A program made the translations under genes and the position numbers. From positions 1 to 33,657 of the forward strand of contig JANNFX010000024.1 in NCBI GenBank assembly GCA_031380225.1: a stretch of 33,657 nt of DNA. The letters run 5' to 3'. The notes beneath the pieces were generated by a model. The model did not search any database. It was not told the DNA's origin and worked only from the letters and a program-made list of their open reading frames with translations. How positions within the stretch are numbered: position 1 is the stretch's first letter; every line of letters starts with the position of its first letter. Origin of the DNA: JANNFX01 sp031380225 (GTDB lineage Bacteria; Pseudomonadota; Alphaproteobacteria; Rhizobiales; Hyphomicrobiaceae). Below, in pieces: positions 1 through 8,083 of this stretch.

Positions 1-230
1 TGATTGCTCAAGCCGCGGTCACCGTCGTTGGCGCCGAAGCCCGTAAAGAAAGCCGCGGCGCCCATGCCCGCGAAGACTTCCCGAAACGCGACGACAAAGT
101 TTGGATGAAGCACACGTTGGCTTGGGCCGATGGAGATAAGCGCGACGTCAAACTCGGCGATCGCCCGGTCCACACTCGCACGCTGACAAATGAAATCGCT
201 TATATCGAACCGAAAGCGCGGGTATATTGA
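1..230 (+). CDS. sdhA: succinate dehydrogenase flavoprotein subunit, C-terminal end (partial)
   Basis: This is the last 75 codons of SdhA, the FAD-carrying subunit of succinate dehydrogenase (complex II), which oxidises succinate to fumarate at the inner membrane. The gene enters from the left edge (first full codon at 3) and ends in TGA at 228-230. The visible part carries the family's C-terminal signature: an ARKESRGAHAREDFP segment, then WMKHTLAW, then a final EIAYIEPKARVY. The RGAHAREDFP arginine/histidine stretch is strongly conserved in SdhA/FrdA. In most alphaproteobacteria sdhB follows sdhA within a few tens of bases, but no sdhB-like frame is present downstream here. Identity is secure; the rest of the protein lies outside the window. 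Confidence 0.93.
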   Translation, partial: IAQAAVTVVGAEARKESRGAHAREDFPKRDDKVWMKHTLAWADGDKRDVKLGDRPVHTRTLTNEIAYIEPKARVY

Positions 231-397
231 GGACTGATCTTGGAGCAATTTCCGCATTCGGCAAGCCTGCTGCCCTTTAGCAATCGTGGACGCTTGACCC
301 AACCTCCGTCACTGGTTCCCGGAGGCGTCGCAAGCGATGGCGCGCGAGGTCATCCGGGATCTTCACCCGAGGCCGCAGTCAAGTGAACTCGCTGTTT

Positions 398-589
398 GGT
401 GGTGTCTCAGTTTGAATTTATTGTTGAATTTTTAGCCCAGAAACATCCGGCCCACAGCCCGTCATCCCGGCAGCGCCAGGATGACGAAACTTTTGGGCTC
501 GCCGGGCGTCAAGAAGAGGAGTAATTGGTCTGAGTTAAGGCCGTTTTTCGTGCTGTTTTCAATTTCCAAATTCAAACTGAGGCACTACC
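398..589. repeat. inverted-repeat-bounded element of about 190 bp, MITE-like
   Basis: Positions 398-419 and 568-589 are inverted copies of the same 22 bases with two mismatches; the shared core is CTCAGTTTGAATTT. About 148 bases lie between the arms and hold no coding frame of note, but do hold a smaller GTCATCC-type palindrome. Next to the right arm, TGCTGTTTTCAAT occurs twice as a perfect direct repeat (551-563 and 590-602). Terminal inverted repeats around a short non-coding core resemble a non-autonomous transposable element. No target-site duplication was identified, so this is structural resemblance only. Confidence 0.5.
461..485. repeat. GTCATCC...GGATGAC palindromic repeat, copy 1
   Basis: GTCATCC (461-467) and GGATGAC (479-485) form a perfect 7-bp stem around an 11-base loop. 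The same end sequences bound two larger elements at 19576-19715 and 33320-33392, so this is a small member of a dispersed palindromic family in this genome. Such GTCATCC-ended repeats are common in intergenic regions of alphaproteobacteria. Confidence 0.6.
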
Positions 590-779
590 TGCTGTTTTCA
601 ATCTCGCCATACCCTTGCCGGGAAAGGTCCCGGATAGCCGCGCATTCGACAATGCCTCGAATCACTCGAACTGAGTGGCGCGGCTTCCGGGAATCAGAAA
701 ATTGAAAATTTCGGACAATGGCAATTTCGACAATTGGAGCCGGCTGCACGCCTTGACAAACAATCTAAGCAATAAAATG

Positions 780-803
780 CGGGGGCTTTTGGCCCCCGTT
801 TTT
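780..803. terminator. intrinsic terminator, probably bidirectional
   Basis: A 7-bp GC-rich stem (CGGGGGC at 780-786 pairing with GCCCCCG at 792-798) encloses a five-base TTTTG loop and is followed on the plus strand by TTTTT (799-803). On the minus strand the stem is followed by GCATTTTATT, a weaker U-rich tract. It sits about 20 bases beyond the stop codon of the minus-strand desaturase, so it most likely ends that transcript and also blocks plus-strand read-through. Confidence 0.8.
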
Positions 804-824
804 ACGTCTCAAATGTCAGGCTAT

Positions 825-1892
825 TTAAGCCGCTTGATCTTGTTGCACCATTGACGCGGTCGCGCGCCGGATCATCGCCTGCTTGGCTTCGCGGAACGAC
901 ACCAAGCGCTTGTCATGTTCATCCCACAACCGTAGCCGCAAGCACGAAAGACTGCCACGCAACGTCATGCGCTGGACTTCGGCCAATTGCGGATGATCTT
1001 TAAGGATATCCTGCAACCGGTAATATGGGACGACGCTGCTCAAGTGATGAACGTGGTGGACGCCGATGTTCGCCGTCATCCAGCGCAATGGCTGAGGCAA
1101 ATCATAATGCGAGCTGCCATATAGAGCCGCGTCGTGACGATCCCATTCGGGATGCGGCGCCCAAATCGTGTCTTCGAACTGATGTTGGACATAGAACAAC
1201 CACACACCAATTGTTGCAGCCATGACGACGACCGGGATTTCGATGATCAAGAACTCTTGCCATCCGGTCAGCATCATGACGCCACCCCACAGGGCAGCGA
1301 TGCACAAATTGGTTCCGAGCGCGCTCATCCATGCCCAGCGGCCGGCTTCCAATGGGTTGGTCGGCATCCTGTTATAAACCAGGAACATGAAAGCCGGTCC
1401 AAGACCAAGCATAATGAAAGGATTGCGGTACAAGCGATAGCGCAGCTTTTTGAACGGCGTCAGAGCTTCGTATTCGGCAACCGTCAGCGTGTCGATATCT
1501 CCAAAGCCGCGGTGATCGAGATTGCCTGACGAGGCGTGATGCAACGCGTGGCAATGTTTCCATTCCGCGTAAGGCGTGACGGTAAAGACGCCCATCAGGC
1601 GGCCGACCCAGTCGTTCATCGCCTTATTCTTGAAGAAAGAGCCGTGGCCACAGTCATGCTGGATCAGAAACAGCCGGACCAGAAATCCCGACGCGATGAT
1701 CATGAACGGCAGGGCCAGAAAGAAGCTGGTCTGCAGCGCGAACCATGCCAAGCCCCACAAGACTAAGAATGGAAGTAACGTGACGCCAATTTCGAAGGCG
1801 CTTCGACCATGGTTTGGCTCGCGATACGCGGCCAAAACTTTGATCCAGGCTCGCGCTGAGCCTGCTGAGGGCGTTAAAATCTTGCGTTCCAA
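825..1892 (-). CDS. membrane fatty acid desaturase (acyl-lipid, FADS/DesA type)
   Basis: A 355-residue integral membrane di-iron desaturase of the COG3239 type, which inserts a cis double bond into lipid acyl chains at the inner membrane. All three histidine boxes are present: HDCGH at residues 79-83, HxxHH at 115-119 and HHVHH at 279-283, the eight-His pattern that binds the two irons. Hydrophobic segments around 37-75 and 190-235 fit the usual four-helix layout. The start is TTG at 1890-1892, supported by a GGAG ribosome binding site five bases upstream; no ATG lies nearby. The box spacing resembles the omega-6/delta-12 acyl-lipid branch, but regiospecificity cannot be read from sequence. 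It is a single gene ending just before the 780-803 terminator. Confidence 0.88.
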   Translation of the reverse strand: MERKILTPSAGSARAWIKVLAAYREPNHGRSAFEIGVTLLPFLVLWGLAWFALQTSFFLALPFMIIASGFLVRLFLIQHDCGHGSFFKNKAMNDWVGRLMGVFTVTPYAEWKHCHALHHASSGNLDHRGFGDIDTLTVAEYEALTPFKKLRYRLYRNPFIMLGLGPAFMFLVYNRMPTNPLEAGRWAWMSALGTNLCIAALWGGVMMLTGWQEFLIIEIPVVVMAATIGVWLFYVQHQFEDTIWAPHPEWDRHDAALYGSSHYDLPQPLRWMTANIGVHHVHHLSSVVPYYRLQDILKDHPQLAEVQRMTLRGSLSCLRLRLWDEHDKRLVSFREAKQAMIRRATASMVQQDQAA

Positions 1893-2223
1893 GTTTGCTC
1901 CACCGCTGGTTCAACACAAGCTAAACGGGAGCGTGCTGACCCACATAGCGGCCCCCCGGCCTATTCGACGCAAAGATTTACAGACAATACGAAACAGTGC
2001 AAGTGCGACCTGAGCGCGGATAACATAAGCTTTTCACCACGATAAGCTGGACTACAACTTCAATGTCTCGATGTGGCCGCTTTGCACAGGCACGCCCATA
2101 TTCCGCCAATGTTTGGCCCTTCGACGCAGAACGATCCTGCGTTATAAGGGCCAGGCAATCGCACGGTTGAGGTGAAGACTCCGTCTGAAATCAATCACGT
2201 AGAGCATTTGGGGGACGGCGAAT
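1893..2223. other. 331-base intergenic region with a strong hairpin
   Basis: This is the shared upstream region of the divergent desaturase and hypothetical genes. No gene is seen. It contains the hairpin at 2114-2153 listed separately; no confident promoter elements were recognised. Confidence 0.5.
2114..2153. other. two-tier hairpin, possible RNA element or operator
   Basis: TGGCCCTT (2114-2121) pairs perfectly with AAGGGCCA (2146-2153), and inside it ACGCAG (2124-2129) pairs perfectly with CTGCGT (2137-2142) around a seven-base loop. The two helices are joined by a 2/3-base internal loop. There is no T-run after it, so it is not an intrinsic terminator. It lies about 70 bases before the start of the plus-strand gene at 2230, where it could be a leader structure or a bound site; function unknown. 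Confidence 0.45.
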
Positions 2224-2229
2224 TTGCTC

Positions 2230-2850
2230 ATGCGGCGGACCAAGACTTCGAAACTGGCAAAGGACGCCGCCGAGCCGCCGTCTAACTCAGACAGCCGCAT
2301 CGCCCCCGATCCATTTGCAATAGTACTGCCCGCCATAGCCGCACTTGGCGCCATCGCGTCCGTCGCAACCATCCACTGGGTCGCGCAGGATAAGTCGGGA
2401 GAGCGAGCGCGACCGAAGCGCAAGGCGGGAACGGCGCTCCGTGATCTTGAGACCAGTTGCCTTGGCCTCGCTGAAATATTCCGGCGTTTTCAACGGCATC
2501 CGAAGCTGTTCGCGGGCGAGGGCGGGCAGATTGCGTCGCCCTTGAAGTTCGGCGTCCACGGTCCGCGCGTCGCGACCGGCGAAGTTCGAATCTATCACCA
2601 ACTTATGAACGACGTCGCCTCGATGCTGGTGCTGGCTTCACAAAACGCCTTCGACGTCATGTGCGCAGTTGAGGACGGCGAGATCACGCCGCCCGAACAG
2701 CTGTTTTTCGGTTTCGGCGAAGCCCAGGACAAATTGAACAAACTCATTCAAGGCCGCGCGACCTTGAAAGCGACCGTCGATACCGGCGCCGAGATTTCTG
2801 AGCATCTTGCGGAGTTGGTGCGCGGCTTGAAGAAGTACAGGGTGGAGTAG
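2230..2850 (+). CDS. hypothetical single-pass membrane protein
   Basis: A protein of about 206 residues that I do not recognise. It has a basic, Lys/Arg-rich start, a hydrophobic helix at about residues 29-51 rich in Ala and Ile, then a soluble domain of about 150 residues. The soluble part reads as mostly helical and contains a segment resembling a helical bundle (DVASMLVLASQNAFDVM). An N-in, single-anchor topology is inferred from the basic N-terminus. The ATG at 2230 is chosen; a TTG at 2224 is also possible and sits better (about 8 bases) behind the GGGGGA at 2210-2215. It converges on bioA, with 21 bases between the stop codons, and has no operon partners. Confidence 0.65.
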   Translation: MRRTKTSKLAKDAAEPPSNSDSRIAPDPFAIVLPAIAALGAIASVATIHWVAQDKSGERARPKRKAGTALRDLETSCLGLAEIFRRFQRHPKLFAGEGGQIASPLKFGVHGPRVATGEVRIYHQLMNDVASMLVLASQNAFDVMCAVEDGEITPPEQLFFGFGEAQDKLNKLIQGRATLKATVDTGAEISEHLAELVRGLKKYRVE

Positions 2851-2871
2851 GCGGGGGGCGAATGCACATCG

Positions 2872-4149
2872 TCATTGCCGGGTCATTGAGCCCAAAACGT
2901 CATACACCCGCTTTAGCTCGTCTGCCGTCGTGCAATACGGCGGCATGACGTAAACGGTGTTGCCGAGCGGGCGCAGCAGGATGCCATGCTCAAGCGCATG
3001 AGCGGTCACCTTCGGGCCGACGTTTGCGAGATAGCCGGCATCTGCAGCCATCAAATCAAGCGCGGCGATGGTGCCGGTCTGGCGAACGTTTTCGAAGCGG
3101 CTGTCGTGCCGGAATTCTGCGAGGCACTCTGATTGCGTTCGTGTAAGTCTTGCGATGCGTTCAAGCACCGGCTCCGTCAACCAAATATCAACATTGGCAA
3201 GCGCGGCGGCACAGGCAATCGGGTTCGCCGTATAACTGGACGAGTGAAAGAACGTTTTGGTGCGGTCAGTGGAATAATGTGCGTCGAAAATTGCTTGCGA
3301 GCACAGCGTCACCGCCAGCGGCATCGAGCCGCCCGTCAGACCTTTTGCGAGACCCATAATATCGGGAACAATGGCGGCTTGTTCGCAGGCCAGCAAGGTC
3401 CCCGACCGGCCCCAGCCAGTCATGACTTCATCAGCAACGAATAGCGTGCCGCTCGCTTCACAGATTTGTTTCATGATCGCGAGTGTGGCCGCATCGTACA
3501 TCATCATGCCGCCAGCGCCGAGCACGAGTGGCTCGACAATCAAGCACGCGGCAGAGCGATCCGCGGTCGCGTCACGCAAGGCATCCAACGTTGCTTGTTC
3601 AGACCCTGCTTTGGGAAACGGAATGCGCTTCACATCAAACAGCAGCGCTTCATAGGCGGCATTGAAAACGCCGCGTGCGCCCGCTGACATGGTGCCAATC
3701 GTGTCGCCGTGATAGCCGTACTCCATGGCGATGATTTTCGTGCGCGGCTCGCCGGTGTTGCGCCAATAACCAAGCGCCATCTTGAGCGCAACTTCGACCG
3801 CGGTCGAGCCAGAGTCGGAATAGAACACATGGCTGAGACGGCGCGTCGCTGTCGATTTGAGGCTAGAATTGACAAGATCAATAAGCTTACTGGCGAGTTT
3901 TTCCGCAGGCTCATGTGTGCAGCCCGCGAAAATCACCTGATCGAGTTTTGTGGCCTGTTCTCGAATAGCCTCAATGATTTTCGGATGACAGTGACCGTGC
4001 GTAATTACCCACCACGACGAGACCGCATCAAAGATCCGGCGGCCGTCCGCAGTTTCGAGCCAAGCCCCCTCCGCGCGCGCAATGTTGAGAGCTTCTGGCG
4101 CCAGCGCATGCTGTGTGAAAGGATGCCAAACCGGCGAATTGTTCGGCAT
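2872..4149 (-). CDS. bioA: adenosylmethionine-8-amino-7-oxononanoate aminotransferase
   Basis: This PLP enzyme converts 8-amino-7-oxononanoate (KAPA) to 7,8-diaminopelargonate, the third step of biotin ring assembly, normally with S-adenosylmethionine as amino donor. The 425 residues match the usual BioA length. Visible class-III aminotransferase features are the N-terminal WHPFTQH motif, the DAVSSWW substrate-pocket segment, SDSGSTAVEVALKMA, the PLP-binding aspartate in VADEVMTGWGR (Asp240) and the Schiff-base lysine in GLAKGLTGG (Lys269). It is the last gene of the bioBFDA operon: its ATG shares one base with the bioD stop (TAATG arrangement), implying coupled translation. Whether SAM or lysine is the donor cannot be told here. 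Confidence 0.95.
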   Translation of the reverse strand: MPNNSPVWHPFTQHALAPEALNIARAEGAWLETADGRRIFDAVSSWWVITHGHCHPKIIEAIREQATKLDQVIFAGCTHEPAEKLASKLIDLVNSSLKSTATRRLSHVFYSDSGSTAVEVALKMALGYWRNTGEPRTKIIAMEYGYHGDTIGTMSAGARGVFNAAYEALLFDVKRIPFPKAGSEQATLDALRDATADRSAACLIVEPLVLGAGGMMMYDAATLAIMKQICEASGTLFVADEVMTGWGRSGTLLACEQAAIVPDIMGLAKGLTGGSMPLAVTLCSQAIFDAHYSTDRTKTFFHSSSYTANPIACAAALANVDIWLTEPVLERIARLTRTQSECLAEFRHDSRFENVRQTGTIAALDLMAADAGYLANVGPKVTAHALEHGILLRPLGNTVYVMPPYCTTADELKRVYDVLGSMTRQ

Positions 4150-4775
4150 TACGCAAAGTCCTCAAGCCGGAAATTGTTCTTGAAGCCGTCGCTCAACGTT
4201 GCGGCAGTGAGGGCTTCGAGTTGTGGCAGACGGCCGAGGTTTTTGATACCGCCAATCTCGCAAATCGTGCGCTCGTTATCAGCATTCTCATGGCCAATGA
4301 ACGCCACTCCGTGAATGATGATATCTCGAACACGCATCGCTTCAATCGATAATAGCGTGTGATTGATGGTGCCGAGCGATGTTCGGGCGCAAAGAATGAC
4401 CGGCAACTCCCAGCGGGCGAACACATCGGCGAACAAGAGTTCACGTTTTATCGGCACTAGCAATCCGCCGGCTCCTTCAATGACCAATGGCTGGCTGCCA
4501 TCAGGTGGATTGAGTTTGGCGGTATCGATCTTGATGCCTTCGAGCTCGGCGGCGCGATGCGGCGACAAAGGCAACTTGAAGCGATAGGTTTCAGGAATAA
4601 CGCGGTCGTTCGAAAGTCCGCCAAGTTCCTGAACACGCAGTGTGTCAGTGCCGCCGTCAGTGCCGCACTGAATTGGTTTCCAATAATCGGCTTCGATGGC
4701 GTTAGCTAAAGCGGCGGCGAACACAGTCTTGCCGGCGCCGGTATCGGTTCCCGTGATCACAAACACGCGCCTCAT
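4149..4775 (-). CDS. bioD: dethiobiotin synthetase
   Basis: A 208-residue cytoplasmic ATP-dependent carboxylase that closes the ureido ring of dethiobiotin from diaminopelargonate and CO2. The N-terminal P-loop GTDTGAGKT (residues 9-17) is the BioD signature, and the EGAGGLLVPI segment near residue 100 matches the conserved substrate/ATP-site loop. Length is typical (about 200-230). It overlaps bioF by 4 bp (ATGA, 4772-4775) and bioA by 1 bp, so the three genes are almost certainly co-translated. Confidence 0.94.
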   Translation of the reverse strand: MRRVFVITGTDTGAGKTVFAAALANAIEADYWKPIQCGTDGGTDTLRVQELGGLSNDRVIPETYRFKLPLSPHRAAELEGIKIDTAKLNPPDGSQPLVIEGAGGLLVPIKRELLFADVFARWELPVILCARTSLGTINHTLLSIEAMRVRDIIIHGVAFIGHENADNERTICEIGGIKNLGRLPQLEALTAATLSDGFKNNFRLEDFA

Positions 4776-5905
4776 GGAGCGAGCCTTTCGAGTTCGGTGG
4801 CCAGCGCCGCTGTCATGCGACCATTGTCAGCGTCGCTGGCGTTCAATGTAATTGATATGCGGAGCCGCGCGGTGCCTTCTGGTACGGTTGGCGGACGGAC
4901 GGCGCGAATATCGAATCCGTGCGCTTGCATGGCGCTCGCAAGCACCGTTGCACGACTGTCACTGCCCACGACGACCGGTTGAATATGTGACCCCGACGGA
5001 GCAATGCCACAGCGCTCTTGCAGAAGTTTTCCAAAACGAGACGTTCGTTCTTTGAGCGCCTCACGCCGTGATGGATCACTTTTGCAGAGGTGCAGAGCGG
5101 CCCTAACTCCGGCGGCCATCAACGGCGACGGAGCCGTGGCATAGATAAAAGCCCGGCTGCGATTGACGAGAAAATCACGCAACGGCGCGGCGCAGAGCAC
5201 GAGCGCGCCTGAGACGCCGAGAGCTTTGCCGCAAGTATGGAGTGACACGACATTGTGATGTCCCTCCAAATGCGCAGCTAAGCCGCGGCCATCGCAGCCG
5301 TAGACGCCAGTCGCGTGCGCCTCATCGATCAGTAACATCGCGTCATGACGGCTGGCGATCGCAGCCAGGTCATCAGTCGGGGCCCGGTCGCCATCCATCG
5401 AATAAAGGCTCTCAATCGCAAGCCATGCACGTCCTGTTCCTCCGCCAGCGCGCCAAGAAATTATGGCTTCTTCAAACGCCTCAGCATCATTGTGGCGAAC
5501 CGCGACGTGTTCAGCTTTGCTGGCGCGCATGCCGTCGTGGGCGCTGGCGTGGATCAACTCATCATAGACAATCAGATCGCCGCGCTGTGGCAGCGTTGAC
5601 AGCAGCGCGTAGTTGGCGACAAAACCGCCGCCGAAATAGAGCGCGGTTTCTGCGCCGAAATGTGCAGCCGCCTCGCGTTCAAGTGCTTCATGTTCGGGAT
5701 CATTACCGCGCAATAGCCGCGAGCCCCCGGCCCCAACGGCCACGCCGCGCAGCAGCGCCGACGCCAGCGCTTCACGCAGCTCAACCGATGAGCCCAGTCC
5801 TAAATAATCGTTGGACGAAAAGTCGACACCACTTCGCGCCGCGAGTTGCCGCAACCGGCCTCGCCGTTCGAGTGCAGTCAGCGCGCGTTGGTGGCTGCCG
5901 TGCAT
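4772..5905 (-). CDS. bioF: 8-amino-7-oxononanoate synthase
   Basis: A PLP-dependent alpha-oxoamine synthase of 377 residues that condenses pimeloyl-ACP (or pimeloyl-CoA) with alanine to give KAPA, the first committed step after pimelate supply. Recognisable features are FSSNDYLGL near residue 29, GAGGSRLLRG at 58-67, the PLP-contacting DEAHATG (Asp194, His197) and the internal-aldimine lysine in HTCGKALG (Lys227). The ATG at 5903-5905 has a GGAG five bases upstream. The start lies 28 bp inside the 3' end of bioB, an unusually long overlap that favours translational coupling. Confidence 0.95.
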   Translation of the reverse strand: MHGSHQRALTALERRGRLRQLAARSGVDFSSNDYLGLGSSVELREALASALLRGVAVGAGGSRLLRGNDPEHEALEREAAAHFGAETALYFGGGFVANYALLSTLPQRGDLIVYDELIHASAHDGMRASKAEHVAVRHNDAEAFEEAIISWRAGGGTGRAWLAIESLYSMDGDRAPTDDLAAIASRHDAMLLIDEAHATGVYGCDGRGLAAHLEGHHNVVSLHTCGKALGVSGALVLCAAPLRDFLVNRSRAFIYATAPSPLMAAGVRAALHLCKSDPSRREALKERTSRFGKLLQERCGIAPSGSHIQPVVVGSDSRATVLASAMQAHGFDIRAVRPPTVPEGTARLRISITLNASDADNGRMTAALATELERLAP

Positions 5906-6921
5906 GTTTCTCCGCAGCTTTCTGGAGCGCCTTCGGACTGACTATCCGCGAGCTGCAAAGGCTCAAGCCCGAGCTTGGCGAACAAGACTGCGTCTTTGTC
6001 TTCGCCAGGGTTATCTGCCGTCAACAACGTCTCGCCGCAGAAAATCGAGTTGGCGCCAGCGAAAAAGCACAGTGCCTGCATTTCATCCGACATTTCGGTC
6101 CGGCCGGCAGAAAGACGCACGAAACTTTCCGGCATCATGATGCGCGCTGTCGCGATGGTGCGAACGAACTCGATCGGGTCGATCTTCGCTGTGTCCTGCA
6201 GCGGCGTGCCTTGAATGGCGATTAGCATATTGATCGGAACGCTCTCCGGGTGCTCCTCAAGATTCGCCAATGTAACCAGCATGTCGACGCGGTCTTCCGG
6301 CTTTTCGCCCATGCCGACAATGCCACCCGAGCAAACTTTCATGCCGCTTTCGCGAACACGGGCAAGTGTATCGAGGCGATCGGCGAAGGTTCGCGACTTG
6401 ATTACTTCAGGATAGTAGCGCTCGGAGGTATCGATGTTGTGATTATAATAGTCGAGGCCGGCATCGCGGAGGCGGACAATGTCGTCGTCCGACAACATGC
6501 CGAGCGTCATGCAGGTTTCCATACCCATAGCTTTGACGCCTTCGACCATGGCGACCACAGCCTCCATGTCGCGCGCTTTCGGTGAGCGCCATGCAGCCCC
6601 CATGCAATAGCGCGTCGCGCCACCTTCTTTAGCCTTACGCGCTTCGGCGAGCACGCGCTCAACTTCCATCAACTTCGATGCCTTGAGGCCGGTTTCGTGA
6701 TGAGCGGATTGGCTGCAGTAGCCGCAATCCTCGGCGCAGCCGCCGGTCTTGATCGACAGCAGCCGGCTCATTTGCACTTTGTTGGGATCGAACGTGCGGC
6801 GGTGTACCGATTGCGACTGGAACAGCAGATCCATGAACGGCAAATCATAGATCGCTTGAGCTTCAGTGCGCGTCCAGTTGTGGCGAAGTAGGACAACAGG
6901 TGGCGTCACGTGCACGTTCAT
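5878..6921 (-). CDS. bioB: biotin synthase (radical SAM)
   Basis: BioB inserts sulfur into dethiobiotin using a radical-SAM [4Fe-4S] cluster and a sacrificial auxiliary Fe-S cluster. The 347-residue product carries the CxxxCxxC motif as CAEDCGYC (Cys62, Cys66, Cys69), the YNHNIDTS segment with its conserved Asn/Asp, and CSGGIVGMGE. The same frame stays open upstream to 7173, but the ATG at 6919-6921 gives the normal N-terminus and has a GGAG nine bases upstream, while the extension reads as non-protein. It heads the operon bioB-bioF-bioD-bioA. No BioR-type TTATMKATAA operator was found in the 145 bases upstream. Confidence 0.95.
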   Translation of the reverse strand: MNVHVTPPVVLLRHNWTRTEAQAIYDLPFMDLLFQSQSVHRRTFDPNKVQMSRLLSIKTGGCAEDCGYCSQSAHHETGLKASKLMEVERVLAEARKAKEGGATRYCMGAAWRSPKARDMEAVVAMVEGVKAMGMETCMTLGMLSDDDIVRLRDAGLDYYNHNIDTSERYYPEVIKSRTFADRLDTLARVRESGMKVCSGGIVGMGEKPEDRVDMLVTLANLEEHPESVPINMLIAIQGTPLQDTAKIDPIEFVRTIATARIMMPESFVRLSAGRTEMSDEMQALCFFAGANSIFCGETLLTADNPGEDKDAVLFAKLGLEPLQLADSQSEGAPESCGETCTAATNAR

Positions 6922-7066
6922 CGGCAAGGTCTCCAGAGTTCGGCGCAGAACGAAACAACGTGCTTGGTTCTTGCACTTCCGCAGGCCGCTGGGCAACCGG
7001 AATTCCCCTGACTTTTCCGCGATCCCGGCCCCAAGGGACGCCGTGACGCAGAACGAGCCAGCCTGT

Positions 7067-8083
7067 TTACCGTCTGCGAACCGGTCGATCGCCGGGCCAG
7101 ACATGTTTACTGCCGCCGCCAAACTGCCAAGACGCGGTCTGAATTTGCTTCGGCTTTGATTGCAGACGAGCATAGTTGCGGCGCGGGCGATTGAGCTCAG
7201 GCTTCAATTGAACTGACGCCTCCTCAGGTTCTATTTCGACGATTGGAAGCGAGATTCCAGGAACCAAATGCAAAGCCAGCACCTCGCTTTTAATGCTGGC
7301 CGATTCTGTTTCAGTCGCTGCCGGTTCGTCCGAATTCGTTGGCGGAGACGATGTTGATGCCGTTTCTACGACCGCTGCACCAGTTGGCGCCGTTTTGGCT
7401 GAGGTCGTTTCTGTCTGCTGTTTAGAATTGGCTTTCGCCGCCGCCAGCTGGCGCTCAAAAGTTTCGCGCTGCGCTTTCTCGACAGAATCCGCAACCGAAT
7501 ACATGGCATGGCGGGCGCGTTCCGCTTCTGACCACGGCATCGGCCTACAGGCGCAGCCATTGACGAGAGATTTCCGGTAAGAAAACGCGTTCGGCAATTT
7601 GGAATAGGGCTCACCGTCGACGTCCAGCATTTCCTTCATGTTAGTGCTGTCGCGATCCATGTAAAACAGCTTGGTTTCGTGGCCGCACATCTGTTTGCAC
7701 ATCCGGGCGTCGCGCTTGAAGCGGCTTTGCGAGGCGCGTGGACTGATCGGGAAATAGTAGCCGTCGCACGTTCGCACGCACAACGTGCGATAGGGACCAC
7801 TGGAATTGTCGTCTTCTGCCGAGGCTTCATCAGCATCGCCGTCTGGTGAGCTGTTGCCCGATCCCGACGGACGCGAGCGCTGCAACGACCGCAATGAAGT
7901 CCCAGGCCGGGGCTCAACACGCTTTGGCTCCGCCTTCTGGGCAGGAGCTGTGCCAAATCCGAATAGGCTCTGAAAGAAGGATTGCGATAGGGCGGGACCG
8001 GATGCCAAGCCCAAAATAGCTGTGACGGCCAAAAAACGCATGGGCAAGCCGGATAAACGCACCGGCACTCGCAAACAGAACAT
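7067..8083 (-). CDS. secreted DUF2865 family protein
   Basis: A protein of about 338 residues with an N-terminal signal peptide ending near ALSQS (residues 31-35), a low-complexity Pro/Ser/Asp linker, and then a DUF2865-type domain at about 98-185. The domain is recognised by YRTLCVRTCDGYYFPIS, a second Cys pair (Cys129, Cys133), LPNAFSYRK and a closing NGCACR; the six cysteines suggest a disulfide-stabilised periplasmic fold. The family is common in Hyphomicrobiales and has no known function. The C-terminal 150 residues are Ser/Thr/Glu-rich and probably disordered, ending in a basic RPVRRR. ATG 8083 and ATG 8041 (which begins right at the signal peptide) are both possible starts; neither has a strong ribosome binding site. 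Confidence 0.75.
   Translation of the reverse strand: MFCLRVPVRLSGLPMRFLAVTAILGLASGPALSQSFFQSLFGFGTAPAQKAEPKRVEPRPGTSLRSLQRSRPSGSGNSSPDGDADEASAEDDNSSGPYRTLCVRTCDGYYFPISPRASQSRFKRDARMCKQMCGHETKLFYMDRDSTNMKEMLDVDGEPYSKLPNAFSYRKSLVNGCACRPMPWSEAERARHAMYSVADSVEKAQRETFERQLAAAKANSKQQTETTSAKTAPTGAAVVETASTSSPPTNSDEPAATETESASIKSEVLALHLVPGISLPIVEIEPEEASVQLKPELNRPRRNYARLQSKPKQIQTASWQFGGGSKHVWPGDRPVRRR

Larger units (their letters stand above)
231..824. other. 594-base stretch without a convincing gene
   Basis: No supported coding region lies between sdhA and the desaturase. A 74-codon frame at 481-705 starts inside a palindromic repeat and has no recognisable protein features, so it is not called. The stretch holds a 22-bp inverted repeat pair (398-419 and 568-589), a GTCATCC...GGATGAC palindrome (461-485), a 13-bp direct repeat TGCTGTTTTCAAT (551-563 and 590-602), and a terminator hairpin at 780-803. 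It looks like repeat-laden intergenic DNA standing where sdhB would normally begin. Confidence 0.6.

Noticed and set aside
481..705. 74-codon plus-strand frame after sdhA
   Set aside because: It starts inside a GTCATCC palindrome, spans a MITE-like arm, lacks protein-like features and has no ribosome binding site.
753..778. TTGACA ... TAAAAT promoter-like pair just before the terminator
   Set aside because: The spacing is only 14 bases and the terminator hairpin begins immediately afterwards, so a productive promoter is unlikely.
5242..6225. 327-codon plus-strand frame across bioF/bioB
   Set aside because: It is antisense to two well-identified biotin genes, Arg/His-rich and without any family features.
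6922..7173. Upstream extension of bioB to a start at 7173
   Set aside because: The added residues do not resemble BioB and overlap the end of the DUF2865 gene; the ATG at 6921 has a proper GGAG and the family N-terminus.
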